Below are positions 51,201 to 61,484 of a DNA stretch of 64,000 nucleotides, one piece after another. The number at the start of each line of letters is the position of its first letter. Position 1 is the first letter of the stretch. The notes below the pieces were generated by a model. The model was not told the origin of the DNA, ran no database searches, and saw nothing but the letters and a program-made list of their open reading frames with translations. Source of the stretch: Symbiodinium natans. Its lineage: Eukaryota; Sar; Dinophyceae; Suessiales; Symbiodiniaceae. Position numbers and translations under genes: made by a program. The stretch is taken from assembly GCA_905221605.1 (NCBI GenBank), contig CAJNDS010002431.1, forward strand, positions 30,001 to 94,000, given 5' to 3'.

Positions 51201-54200
51201 TTTAGGGTTTAGGGTTTAGGGTTTAGGGGCCCTATGAATACCCTCTGCCCCTAGCAACGTCAAACCCCCGAAGCTTTAAACTCGAAACCCGAGACCCGAG
51301 ACCTGACTACCATATGGGAACCGTCAGGGGTTGCTATTAGTACCCAGAGGGTCCATCTGTTGTACAATTATGGAATTAGGTACCCCAAAAACCGTATGAA
51401 GTATGGTTTTGGGTACCTAATTCCAAAATAAGTATTACGAATGGACCCTCTGGGGTAAGTATCCCGACCCTTATATGATAGCGTGCAAGAAGGCATGTTG
51501 ACTGGATCGTCGATTCCGCCGATCCCCAGCTCGACCCTCTCCCGAGATTTTGGGGGGGGGGGGGGGGGGGTTGACCCGGGCTAGGCCCTTAAGGGTTTAG
51601 GGTTTAGGGCAACTAGGACCTGCAGCAGGGTCTTGTTCCTATTTTTTAGGGTTCAAGTTTCCTTATACTAACCCCCTTGAAGCCAAAACGTGCACCCTTT
51701 TATTCCTAGGTTGTTGGCAAGGTTGCGGTGGTTGAGTTTCGGGTTTTGGGTTTGGAGCCTGTAGCGTCGGGTGTAAGGCTCGGGGTTTGAGAGTTTTGGG
51801 TTTGAGGTTTGAGGGGATTCAGGGCATAAACAAACCCTAAACCCTAAACCCTAAGCCTAAACCCTAAACCCGTAACCCTAAACCCTAAACCCTAAAACAG
51901 TTAAACAGTCGTCTTTTCGCGCTGGGCATGCAGATGCGTTTCCTTCCGTGCCGAGGAACCCTACACCTTCTAATCCGCACGATTCCTCGTTACGTACCTT
52001 CAAACTGTGAAACCCCCGAAGCTTCAATTGCTATTTCCCAAAGCAACGAGGGTTGCCCCTACCATACTTTTAACCCCCCCCAAAAAAATTGGAACCCCGC
52101 CCCCCCCCCCCCCCCCCCCCTCCCAACAAAAAAAAAGTCCCAGCACATTCGGCCTCAAATGCCAAGCCGAAAACACCCTACAATTCGAACCCTCAGCCCC
52201 CAAATCAAAACCCTTGCACCTCAAAAAATCCGATACGCCTCTGAACTTTGAAAACCTCAGCCCAGAATCTGAGCTCTGAAGTTGCCCCAAAACGCCAAAA
52301 ACAAACTTCCAAGGCGGAGTTGGGGCAAAGAGTAGCGACCGCGCTGATTTTTCTGAACGACCTGCCGGAAGGCCCAGGGAATTTGCAGCTGACGTTGCTG
52401 CTCGAAGTTGTTCCAGGGCTTAGGGTTTAGGGTTTAGGGTTTGGGTTTAAGGTTTAGGGTTTGGGGTTTGGGGTTTAGGATTTAGGGTAGAAGTCGTCTA
52501 ATGTTATTGTATCCCTCGCACTCCAAGTATACGGGTCGTCCCTACACAGTTTGGGGGCTTACGTGCTAAATGGTACCTACTTTGAGTTCCGGTACTCCTA
52601 AACCCTAAACCCTAAACCCTAAACCCCAGCCAGGTGTTGGTGGGGAGACCGACTTTCCTGCCTTGGGCTTCGCGGTGACGCCGAAGCGGGGCACCGTGCT
52701 GCGCGGCCATAGTACCACCCTAGCCCTGGAACCCCTAAACCCTAAACCCTAAACCCTAAACCCTAAACCCTAAACCCTAAACCCTAAACCCTAAACCCTA
52801 AACCCTAAACCCCAACACCCTAAACCCTGAACACTAAACCCTAGAAATCCTAAGCCCTAAACCTGTAAGGTTACTTCCACCAAGAGTCGGAAGGCCGCAG
52901 GTGCAAAGAGGGGCACCCTGGGGCTTGAAACTAAAGATTCTGAAGATGGTTAGGGCTCAGGGTTTGGGGTTTGGGGTTTAGGGTTTAGGGTTTAGGGTTT
53001 AGGGTTTAGGGTGTAAGGCTTAGAAGTCACTGTCCTGACACCAAGTTTTAGGTTTTAGGGTTTAAGGCCCTCAGCTTTAAGACCTTAACATCCTCACCAT
53101 CCTGACGCTGAGAGCCTGAAGCTTTCACGAAAAGAGAACCTAAACTGGGTTTTGGAGTACTGTACTTTAATACTTTTTTTGGTTCTGGGTTCCTATTATA
53201 GCTACTTATACCTAAAAAGTATATACTTTTTTTCCAGGGTCTACTCCAAAGGTAGGTAAATCCCAAACCCTAAACCCTAAAGGGTTGAGGGTTGAGGGCT
53301 TAGGGAGTCGTAGAGCCTAACCTCAGGCTGTTTTGGCCCAACGTTGGCGCAGACGGTGCTCCTCTGCCGGAAATGCCTCGTGGCAAGGGAGGGTTTGCGA
53401 TATATTTGGTTGTTAAGTATTTAGGGTGTAGGGCTTAGGGTTATTGAGTTTATGGGGTTTATCAGATCGTACTTGAGAGCATTTGGGATTGAGGGTTTAA
53501 GGGGTTAGGTTATGTTTCTACTAGTCCTTCGGGTTTTGGGGTTCGGCGTTTGTACATAGGGCTTGTGGGCTTTAGAGTTTGGGGGTCATCTATCGGAATT
53601 CCCTGACATGCTTTAAAAAAAGCACCCCCCGGAATCCTAAACCCTTAATCTGAAGTCAACAGTCATCTTAATTTCATGGCCGTTCATTTCTTGGGGTCTG
53701 AAAATAGTGTCGAGTGTTTTGTTAGGTTTCCTTTTGGGCGCCGCTAGAAGGGACCCTGATTGGAGAACTACGCAGCGAGGATGCCCAGAAGTACCCTTAC
53801 TCCCTTTTAAGGAAACCCTTAAATCTTTTCCGGCAACGCAGAAACCTCGAGTTGTTTAGCTACTTTCTCAAACCCACAAGCAAACCAACAGTACGTAGTC
53901 AAAGGAGAAAAAGCCAGTTCCCCGCCTCCCTGAGAAAATGTAAAATGTAAGCTCAAAATTCGAGAGTCGGAGAACAGCATGGCGTCAAATACCCACACGC
54001 TCGTCGTCGTCGTCGTCGTCGTCGTCGAAGAAGAGGCAGAAGTAGAAGTAGTAGACGTAGTAGACGTAATAGAAGTAGTAGACGTAGTAGAAGTAGTAGA
54101 AGTAGTAGAGGTAGTAGAAGTAGTAGAAGTAGCAGAAGTAGTAGAAGTAGTAGTAGTCGTCGTCGTCGTCGGAGTAGTAGTACTAGTACTAGTACTAGTA

Positions 54201-54249
54201 CTAGTACTAGTACTAGTACTAGTACTAGTACTAGTACTAGTACTAGTAC

Positions 54250-54312
<63 letters not shown>

Positions 54313-55942
54313 CAGCAGCTGCAGTAGTAGCGGTAAGGGGTTGAAAGATTATGAGCCAAGCTCACAGTTGCAAGCCAAGGCTGCATGAAGCTACACCGAT
54401 GCTCCAGGCGAGGTGTGTACTTGTATGAACCCTAAACCCTAAACCCTAAACCCTAAACCCTAAACCCTAAACCCTAAACCCTAAACCCTAAACCCTAAAC
54501 CCTAAACCTCCTTCGGGCTGGGGGATTTGTTGGGTGTAGGGCTTGTAAGGTTCAGGGCCGTGATCGTGCCAAAAGGCCAGCCCGAGATAGTCTGCTGCAG
54601 TTAGGGTTTAGGGTTTGGGGTTTAGGGTTTAGGGTTCAGGGTTTAGGGTTTAGGGTTTAGGGTGTTAGTTCCCGGCAAGCCGTAGTCCCTCTAAACCCTA
54701 AATCCTAAACCCCACGTCCCTAAACCCTAAACCCTAAACCCTAAACCCTAAACCCTAAACCCTAAACCCCATGTCCCTAAACCCCAAGTGGCGATTCTGA
54801 GCCTGCAGGACGGCATCGAGAAGGTTGCCCTGAATGCCTCTTGACTGCTTGACTCTGCAGTCTTTGGTCCACACCCCAAGAGATGTGTGTAGGGTTCAAG
54901 TTTTGGGGTTTAGGGTTTAGGGTTTAGGGTTTAGGGTTTAGGGTTTAGGGTGATGGTCCCCTAAAAATCTCCGAAACCTTCAGCCGGGCTGGGCGTGTCC
55001 AGGGTCTGCGTTCCCGGCAGTTTTCGGGGAGCTGCCCGAATGAAAGGTCGCGGGCATCCTCAGGTTTAGGGTTTAGGGTTTAGGGTTTAGGGTTTAGGGT
55101 TTAGGGTCTAGGGTTCCCTAATCTTGGCAGTTCTTAGTAGAGAATGGGGGTTTAGGGTTTCGGGCTTAGGGAAGTTCAAGTGAGTCATACTTGGACCCCT
55201 GAGAATGTACCCCCAGTGCACTCCTAACATGGCCCTTATATTCCCTTAGATGGATCTTTATAAGGGTCCCGAAACCGTAAACCCTCGACCCTAAACCCTC
55301 AACCCTAAACCCTCAACCCTCAACCCTAAACCCTAAACCCTAAACCCAGGGGTACAACCTACGGGGTCCGAGGGAGAGTCCCTTGAGACTTAGGTGCCGT
55401 CGATGATCTCTGGGATCGGTTCTCAAGAAGATATATAAGGCACCATAATCCCCAATGCCCTACGAAGAGCTCAGAAGGAAAGACTGCCTGCATTTTTTGG
55501 CTTCTTGGATCCCATGCAGTGACCCTAAGACTTGGGCCCTAAAGCTGCTAAATGGAAACGCCTGTAGGGCCCAAGCATATACTGTACGGGTGCACTGAGG
55601 GCCACCCTAGACCCGAAACCCTAAACCCCAAGCCCTAACCTAAACCCCAAGCCAGCTAAGATGTCATTCTCCGTAGCCTCGTTGCCTCAATCCCACCGAG
55701 CCCTCAACCCCAGCTAAACTCTCTACGTCTCTAAGCCTTCACCCCTAAACTGTAAGCCCTAAACGCGCTACACCCTAAGCCCCAAGCCCCAAACTCGCTA
55801 AACCCTAAACCCCTAAAGTCACCTAGACCCTAAACCCTGAACTTAACCCTGCCGCAGCAAACCTGGAGTGCTAGAGGTTTGGATTCGCGACCGTCCGCTG
55901 CCGCTGGAAGTGACGAAGTTGGAGAATCTCCTCCAGTCCTAG
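48263..55942 (+). CDS. Prolyl-4-hydroxylase-type 2OG-Fe(II) oxygenase, 12 exons recognised
   Basis: Exons: 48263-48306, 48563-48631, 49070-49135, 49948-50008, 50422-50437, 51493-51532, 52314-52371, 52634-52697, 53327-53374, 54380-54407, 54809-54835, 55877-55942 (TAG). They join without a frame break into about 194 residues covering a whole P4H catalytic domain. LMEDFVSEEEALALLRGLRP is the N-terminal part; AFEP|HVDW holds the HxD iron ligands; GQRVATALIFLNDLPE, GGETDFPALGFAVTPKRGTV and ML|HEATPMLQ (distal His) follow; DGIEKVALN|VWIRDRP holds the 2-oxoglutarate-binding Lys. The family hydroxylates proline, commonly in secreted or cell-surface proteins. The substrate is unknown, and the start with any targeting signal was not found. 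Most donors are GC or GA. Confidence 0.85.
49458..49566. mobile_element. MITE-like element, family F
   Basis: Inverted ends CCCAGAGGGTCCAT and ATGGACCTCTGGG, with an inner palindrome of TTAGGTACCC / GGGTACCTAA. It is in opposite orientation to the very similar copy at 51343-51455. ATA stands on both sides. Confidence 0.85.
49801..49907. mobile_element. MITE-like element, family G, with perfect 29-bp inverted arms
   Basis: The left arm 49801-49829 (CCCTAAGGGTCCATGTACCT and nine more bases) and right arm 49879-49907 are exact reverse complements. The loop has CTTGGGCC / GCCCAAG, which also pairs. It sits about 40 bp upstream of the P4H exon at 49948. Confidence 0.9.
50422..50437 (+). CDS. 16-bp P4H microexon
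   Basis: The exon GACAGGCGTTCGAGCC completes a Gly codon from the previous exon, reads QAFE and leaves CC, which with the next exon's G makes Pro before the HVD iron-binding motif. The donor is CC|GCAT and the acceptor side is AAG|GCAT. The short length makes the call less secure than its neighbours, but both phases and the family motif (y.pHxD) fit. Confidence 0.6.
50479..50588. mobile_element. MITE-like element, family B (short copy)
   Basis: Ends CCCAGATCTTCCAAAACCCC and GGGGTTTTGGAAGATCTGGG are perfect inverted repeats of 20 bp. The inner part shares TTAATGAA and GTGTATTCCTT with the 9999-10163 copy. It lies 41 bp inside the P4H intron that starts at 50438. Confidence 0.9.
50646..51226. 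repeat. Two long TTTAGGG arrays and an (ACCCTTTAA)n stretch in one P4H intron
   Basis: TTTAGGG arrays at about 50646-50770 (about 18 units) and 51118-51226 (about 15 units) flank a region of ACCCTTTAA / ACCCTTAAA units (about 50875-51000). All lie within the intron 50438-51492. Confidence 0.9.
51343..51455. mobile_element. MITE-like element, family F (inverted copy)
   Basis: Its reverse complement matches 49458-49566 almost base for base (GAGGGTCCATTCGTA ... GGAATTAGGTACCC ... CCATAATTGTACAACAGATG). It lies 37 bp upstream of the P4H exon carrying the HVD motif. Confidence 0.85.
51613..51715. mobile_element. Family C remnant
   Basis: It starts CTAGGACCTGCAGCAGGGTC and contains GGTTCAAGTTTCCTTATAC, CCTTGAAGCCAAAACGTGC and TTATTCCTAGGTTG. 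The right inverted end is missing. It lies in the P4H intron 51533-52313. Confidence 0.55.
53148..53252. mobile_element. Second copy of the family D introner candidate
   Basis: About 90% identical to 11351-11455: TTTTGGAGTAC, the T-run, GGTTCTGGGTTCCTATTATAG, CTACTTATACCTAAAAAGTA, the T-run ending CCAG and GGTCTACTCCAAAGG. Here it lies within a larger P4H intron (52698-53326), so it is nested in an intron and does not form one on its own. Confidence 0.85.
53998..54330. repeat. Trinucleotide and (ACTAGT)n array
   Basis: Blocks in order: (GTC)n, (GTAGAA/GTAGAC)n, (GTC)n, (ACTAGT)n at about 54178-54252, (AGT)n, then (AGC/TGC). The Val/Leu/Glu-rich 121-codon open frame here is a consequence of the array and is not coding. 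It lies in the P4H intron 53375-54379, which has few telomere units. Confidence 0.95.
54427..54508 (-). repeat. (CCCTAAA)n array starting 20 bp after a 28-bp P4H exon
   Basis: About 11 units lie in the P4H intron 54408-54808, followed by TTTAGGG arrays in the opposite orientation (54603-54665) and more CCCTAAA (54720-54775). Opposed orientations within one intron are typical of this window. Confidence 0.9.
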
Positions 55943-56135
55943 ACCCTCGTGTTTTAGAGCACCCTAACCCTAAACCCCAAGCCCCAAATCCTGAACCCTA
56001 AGCCCCAAGCCCCAAACCGTCCCAAACCCTAAACCCTAAACCCTAAACCCTAAACCCTAAACCCTAAACCCTAGACCGCAGCCGCGTACGGTGCGGAGCC
56101 GAAAGGAGCTGGAGCATCTCCTACAGACAGTGTTG
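55877..56135 (+). CDS. Terminal P4H exon and a diverged downstream copy
   Basis: The exon 55877-55942 reads VWIRDRPLPLEVTKLENLLQ then S and TAG. A similar stretch at about 56084-56135 reads QPRTVRSRKELEHLLQTVLR, aligning RPLPLEVTKLENLLQ with QPRTVRSRKELEHLLQ. Between them are CCCTAAA units (56022-56072). The second copy may be a duplicated terminal exon, decayed or used alternatively. Confidence 0.5.
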
Positions 56136-56637
56136 AGGGTTTAGGGTTTAGGGTTTAGGGCTTAGGGGTTAGGGTTTAGGGCTTAGGGTTTAGGGTTTAG
56201 GGTTTAGGGGGTTTAGGGTTTAGGGTTGAGGGCTTTGAGTTTTTGGCATTCGGGGCTCTCGCTATTTGTAGCTCATAAGGCTTGGAGTTTTAGGCCGACG
56301 AGGCTTTTGTATCAAGCGGCTTACGGGGGGCTACTTAGGAAAATAGGGACTCTATGGGGTGTACATACCGGGTTTGTAGGGGTTAGAATAGAGGAATAAG
56401 ATTCAGGGTCGCTTCTAGGGACTCATACCCCCCCTGAGTTCTAGAGACTTTTGAAAGCCCGGGATGGGAGGGCTCGGAGCCACTTCTAGTGGCACACTAC
56501 GTCCTAAATCCCCGACCCTCAACCCTCCCCCCCCCCCCCCCCCCGCCACCCTATACCCTAAACCCTAAACCCTAAACCCTAAACCCTAAACCCTAAACCC
56601 TCAGGCCCTTAGAGCCTTAAAACCCTGTGAGGTCCCG

Positions 56638-56818
56638 GAGGACCCCAGAGTAGGCCCTTACCCCTTTTGTTTCGGGCCGAGCTCCCGTTCTAAGCCCTTT
56701 AAACCCAAAAGTTGTTTAGGGTTTAGGGTTTGGGGTTTGGGGTTTGGGGTTTGGGGTTTGGGGTTTGGGGTTTGGGGTTTGGGGTTTGGGGCTATTCCTG
56801 GGTTACTCGTGGGTCTAG
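56638..56818. mobile_element. Family C element interrupted by a (GGGGTTT)n array
   Basis: The left part GGAGGACCCCAGAGTAGGCC, CTTACCCC and CCCTTTAAACCCAAAAG, and the right part CTATTCCTGGGTTACTCGTG then GGTCTAG, are the two halves of the family. Between them, replacing the GGGTGCCC segment, is an array of TTTAGGG then about nine TTTGGGG units (56713-56791). Confidence 0.75.
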
Positions 56819-57035
56819 CCTCAGCCCGCCCGAAAGCCTGACCCAGGCCCCTTGGCTACCACCTGCCCTTGCCAGAGAGCCCAATACCCCTTATTGAAGA
56901 ACATCCCTTATATGGTAACAGGGATGTAAATATGAGTTATATGCCTGAATATCAAGGGACCTCAAAAGCCCTAAACCCTAACCCTAAACCCTAAACCCTA
57001 AACCCTACTTGGACCCCTGCCCTTTGTGCCACGGA
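56819..57035. other. Intergenic stretch after the P4H gene
   Basis: A mixed-composition stretch with a short inverted region (56885-56962, CCCTTATTGAAG ... CAAGGG) and a few CCCTAAA units at 56970-57008. No exon was called. Confidence 0.4.
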
Positions 57036-59216
57036 GGACATGTGCAACCGCTTTGAGATCGACAGCTCCCTGAGGCCCCCCCCCCCGCCTCCAGCTGGTT
57101 TTGAGGGTTTAGGGTTAAGGGTTTAGCGCTTTAGGCTTTAGGGTTTAGGGTTAAGGGCTTAGGGTTGGGGTGTTATGCGCTGGGTTTACAGTGTGTAGAG
57201 GTTGCTAGGGTTGAGAGGGTTTTATAAGGTTCTAGGGTTCAAAGGTCCAGCTGGTTTGGGAAGTTATGACGTGCAGGGTTTAGTCATAGCGTGTAGAGGC
57301 TTTCTAGGGCTTAGATGGTGTTAAGCTTATGGGGTTTAGAGAGTTCATAGGGTTGATAGAGGGGTTTTTCAGGGTTTACGTAGGGTTGATATAGGTTTAG
57401 GTCGGGTTTATGCAGGGTTTATACAGGGTTAATGCAGGGTTTACGTCGGGTTTGTAGAGTTTCTAGGGTTCGGGCGTTAACCTTACACGCTCAACCGTAA
57501 ACCCTGAACCCTTAACCCTGAACCCTAAACCCTAAACCCTAAACCCAAAACCCTAAACCCTAAACCCTAAACCCTAAACCTTCCGGCTACAGCACGGCCC
57601 CATGCTTTATGGGTATAGGGCCAAGCGACCTCAACACTCCAGCTGACCACAGAACTCCCAGAACCCCAACCAGCCGGACATCGGGTGCCTCCTGAACCTT
57701 CAAGCCAAGGGTTGTCCCTCTAGGACCCAAAGTAGGCCCTTTGTTTTTGCCGGTTTAGGTTACCTTATCAGCCCCTTGTCATTCCTAGAACCTTAGATCC
57801 TAAACCCTAAGCCCGCCTTCTAGACCTTCTCATGGGTCCCCCCCCTCTATACTACGGGTTTAGGGTTTAGGGTTAGGGTTTAGGGTTTAGGGTTTAGGGT
57901 TTAGGGTTTAGGGTTTAGGGTTTAGGGTTTAGGGTTGAGGGAAGACCTCGCAGCTCGAACAGGCAGAAGCTGGAGGAAGCCATGGCAAAGCGCCAGGAGA
58001 GCCTTCGGGGTCCAACCCTACACCTCGGAAGCCAAGCAACCCCCCCCCCCCCCCCCTAATAAATTTAGGGTTTAGGGTTTAGGGTTTAGGGTTTAGGGTT
58101 TAGGGTTTAGGGTTTAGGGTTTAGGGTTCAGGGTTCAGGGTTTAGGGTTTAGGGTTTAGGGTTTTTAGGGTTTAGCGGGTTTAGGGTTTAGAGTGGGGGG
58201 CCGGCTTCTACAATCCAGGGTTTAGGCTTCCAGGGTCTTCCGAGGGGAGAGTCGTCGATGCCTTTCTGAGAGATCATGGGGAATTCAGCCTTTGCTTTGT
58301 TCAAGATGCTCATCTCGGGGGACTTTGGTTTTGCCAGAGGCGCTCGGGATTTCGGGCGCATTTCTGGGCTCTCAGGATCTTAGAGTTTTGCGAAGCCCTA
58401 AACTCCAAACCCTAAACCTAAGCCATACACCCTAAACCCCAAGCCCTAAACCCTTTTTTCCGGGATTCGGGTTACACGCCCATGCCTCACTGTGAACCGG
58501 GCAGTGAAGTTGGCTGGAAATGGGTTTAGGGTTTAGGGTTTAGGGTTTAGGGTTTAGGGTTTAGGGTTTAGGGTTTAGGGTTTAGGGTTTAGGGTTTAGG
58601 GTTTAGGGGTTCAGGGCTTGCTACGGTTTAGGTGAGGTGATGGGGTCATATAGGGTAGCTTCATGGTCCCTTGGTATGGGCCCTGACAAGGGGGCCCCTT
58701 ATATACCCCCTTGTATACCCTAGAAAACCCAAGGGCCAGCACATCAGAGCCCGGAAATGAGGTAAGGGCCCGTACCACCCGTGTAACTGCCCTTAGAGTT
58801 ACGGTTCGGGGGCACTCGGTAGTGTTATTGAGGAGCAGTGGGATACCTACCCCCTTGGACCTCCTCCCCCCCCTCCCCCCGCCAAGAGGGCGGTGGAACA
58901 CGTGCAAAGCGGCCCCATGCATCCCTTCTTTACTGTCCTCCGACTTGCTTTCCGATGTCATGCTATCCTAACTTATTTCAGCCCCACTTGCTGGATAAGA
59001 ATCATCAGTACTTCTTTCATTAGCAGGGCTCAATAGGGTTTATAGGGCTTATAGGACCCTTATAGGGCTCAGAGTAGGGTGTACCCTAATCCCTAGACCC
59101 TCAACCCTAAACCCTAAACCCTAAACCCTAAACCCTAAACCCTTGGTGTTGCCAGGACACCTTCACTCAGGATATGTCCTCGCTTCGACAGGCGGTTGCC
59201 TTCATGGGTTCCCCTA
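57036..59216 (+). CDS. Three exon candidates of an unidentified gene
   Basis: After AG acceptors: 57036 to about 57104 reads DMCNRFEIDSSLR followed by PPPPPPAGFE. About 57963-58008 reads QKLEEAMAKRQESLRGP (helical, charged). 59156 to about 59216 reads DTFTQDMSSLRQAVAFMGS. They share strand, GC-rich composition and array-flanked setting with the confident genes, but no family was recognised and the phases were not linked. Proline-rich and coiled-coil-like pieces might suggest a cytoskeletal or scaffold protein; this is a guess. Confidence 0.35.
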
Positions 59217-61484
59217 CATCAAGTAGGTTTCCCTTCTAGTTTAGGGTTTAGGGTTTAGGGTTTAGCGTTTAGGGTTTAGGGTTTAGGGCTACTACCCTTA
59301 CATATCCTCAACTAGGCTTAATTCTCCTTAAACATCCTTAATTTTGGGGAGAACCTAGGGGGGCAGCATAGGAGGGGGGGGGGTGGGGAAGCCCTTGTTA
59401 GGAACCTTCGGGGTAATGCAGGGACTCTAAACCCTAAACCCTAAACCCTAAACCCTAAACCCTAAACCCCAAACCCCAAACCCTAAACCCTAAACCCCTA
59501 AACCTGGGACTGGAGAAGGTATCTCTAGGGGTTGTATAGGGCAAGAAGATTACACGTCCCCTCTAGGGATCCGCTCCCTACATGCCTTAGTGCCTGACGC
59601 GGGTTTAGGGTTTAGGGTTTAGGGTTTAGGGTTTAGGGTTTAGGGTTTAGGGTTGTGCAGGGGTTTGGCGCGTTTAGAGTTGGGCTTAGGGTTTAGGGTC
59701 CAGGGTTTAGGGTTTAAATGAGGAGAATCAAACGCGACTTGAGAGTGCTTCCTGTAGGCCTGTGGTGCTACTGTAGGCCCCTTGTTTCTGAAGTTGTCCA
59801 AAAGTCAGTGACAGCTCAAGCCCTAAACCCAACACTCCTCAACCCTAAACCCTGAGCCGTTGCCCTAAACCCTACTTGGAAGCCCTTTTGACTCAGTAAG
59901 CAGGGTTATGGGGATTACGGAAGGTTTTCAGGGGGTACCAATGAAGCAGACTTGCTACGTCAAAGGTGCTTCAAGTAAGGGATTAGGAACATTAGAGGGG
60001 GCGGGGTGGTTTAGGGCTTAGAGTTCAGGGTAGGTTGAAGGAGCTTTGCGAGTGCGAGGTCCCAAACTACATCCGACAGCTTTATATCCCTAAACCCTAC
60101 TCTAGCCCCTGAACCCTAAACCCTAAACCCTGAGCCCTAAACCCTAAACCGCACAGACACTTGAGCCACATGGTGAACACGATCGCCCGCACCGACCAAG
60201 CGCAACAATGTCCCAGACCCCGGCTCCCTAGAATAGCCCTAAAACCCCCAGAACCCTCAACCCAGCCCACTAAACCCTATGTACCCTACAACCCCCTCTG
60301 AACCAGGGTTTAGGGTAGGGTTTCGGGTTTAGGGTTTAGGGTTGGGCCCTTAACTCTGCATAAACCATGTCTAAACCCTCTAAACCGTAAACCATGAACC
60401 CCCTAGATCATACAAACCCTGTACAAACCCTTTAAGCCCTGCAGCTCTATACAAACTCCATATTAATAAACCCTTGTTAAACTCTGCATAAGCCCTGTGA
60501 ACCTCTAAACCCTCTAAATCCTAAACGCTCTCAACCCTAAACCCTAAACCCCAAACCTTAAACTCTCTAGACCCCAACCCCAAACCCTAAACCCTAAGCC
60601 ATAGACCCTCGAGACCCTTTTCAGAGCCTCTGCCAGACCCTCGAGACTGCGAGGAACCCGCCCGGGCCGGGAGCCCTTGGTTTGGGGTTTAGGGTGTAGG
60701 GTTTTGGGTTTAGGGTTTAGGGTTTAGGGTTTAGGGTTTACTGTTTAGGGTTTAGGGTGTAGGGTTAAGCATTCAGGGGGTCTGATGATGGTGTTTGGGT
60801 TTGGGGTTTAGAGTCTGTGGGGTGGGTTGTCCGGCTAGGAGATTGGGGTCTAGTCGGGGTATTTGGGTTTGAGGTCTGGGGCTTGAGATTTTGAATTTGG
60901 GGTTTAGGGGTACCCTAAACACCAAACCCCAGACCCCAAACCCTAAACCCTAAACCCTAAACCCCACGCTGCGCGACCTACCCAAATGTGCGATCCCTGA
61001 GGCTCCTGAGAGTGAAGCTTCGCGATATGGAGGACACGGGGCCTGGAGCGTGTAAGGGTCTAGGGTTTAGGGTTGTAGGGGTGTAGGGCTTTGGGGGTTT
61101 AGGGCTTTAGGATGTTATGGGTTTGAGGGTCTCGGGGTGTGAGGGTCTCGGGGTTTGAGGGTCTCGGGGTTTGAGGGTTTAAGGGGTTTTTAGGTTGGGA
61201 TGTTCCCCTACGTATACTAGCAGTCCTGAATAAGGATTATACTAGGGGGTACTACGATCCCAATTCAGGACTGCTAACACAAGGGGGAACATCGCAAGTT
61301 GCGGGGTTTTAGGGATTAGGGTTTTTTGGATTTTAGGGTTCTAGGGTTTTGGGGTTTGGGGGTTTCAGGGCTTTAAGGTTTAGGGTTTTAGGGTTTTAGC
61401 GTTTAGGTTTTTTTGGGTTCAGGGTTTAGTGTGACTGTACTTAGAGGGTGTGAAGCTTCTTTTTTCTTGGTTTAGGGTGTGGAG
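59217..61484. other. Stretch of arrays with two weak exon candidates
   Basis: TTTAGGG arrays at 59240-59290 and 59602-59655; CCCTAAA at 59430-59505; degenerate units elsewhere. Candidates are 60157-60213 (HLSHMVNTIARTDQAQQC) and 61002-61050 (APESEASRYGGHGAWS). (GGGTCTCGGGGTTTGA)n-like repeats lie at 61127-61175 and the family A element 61195-61297 follows. Confidence 0.4.
61195..61297. mobile_element. MITE-like element, family A (third copy)
   Basis: Ends TTGGGATGTTCCCC and GGGGGAACATCGCAA, with inner AGCAGTCCTGAAT / ATTCAGGACTGCT arms perfectly paired over 13 bp. One end carries a G where the others have C (ATCGCAA). No clear target duplication. Confidence 0.8.

Noticed and set aside
53979-54344. 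121-codon Val/Leu/Glu-rich open frame.
   Set aside because: It is translation of a trinucleotide and ACTAGT array inside a P4H intron.
58611-59023. Overlapping open frames on both strands near 58.6-59.0 kb.
   Set aside because: No domain, signal or splice-phase support was found, and the frames contradict each other.
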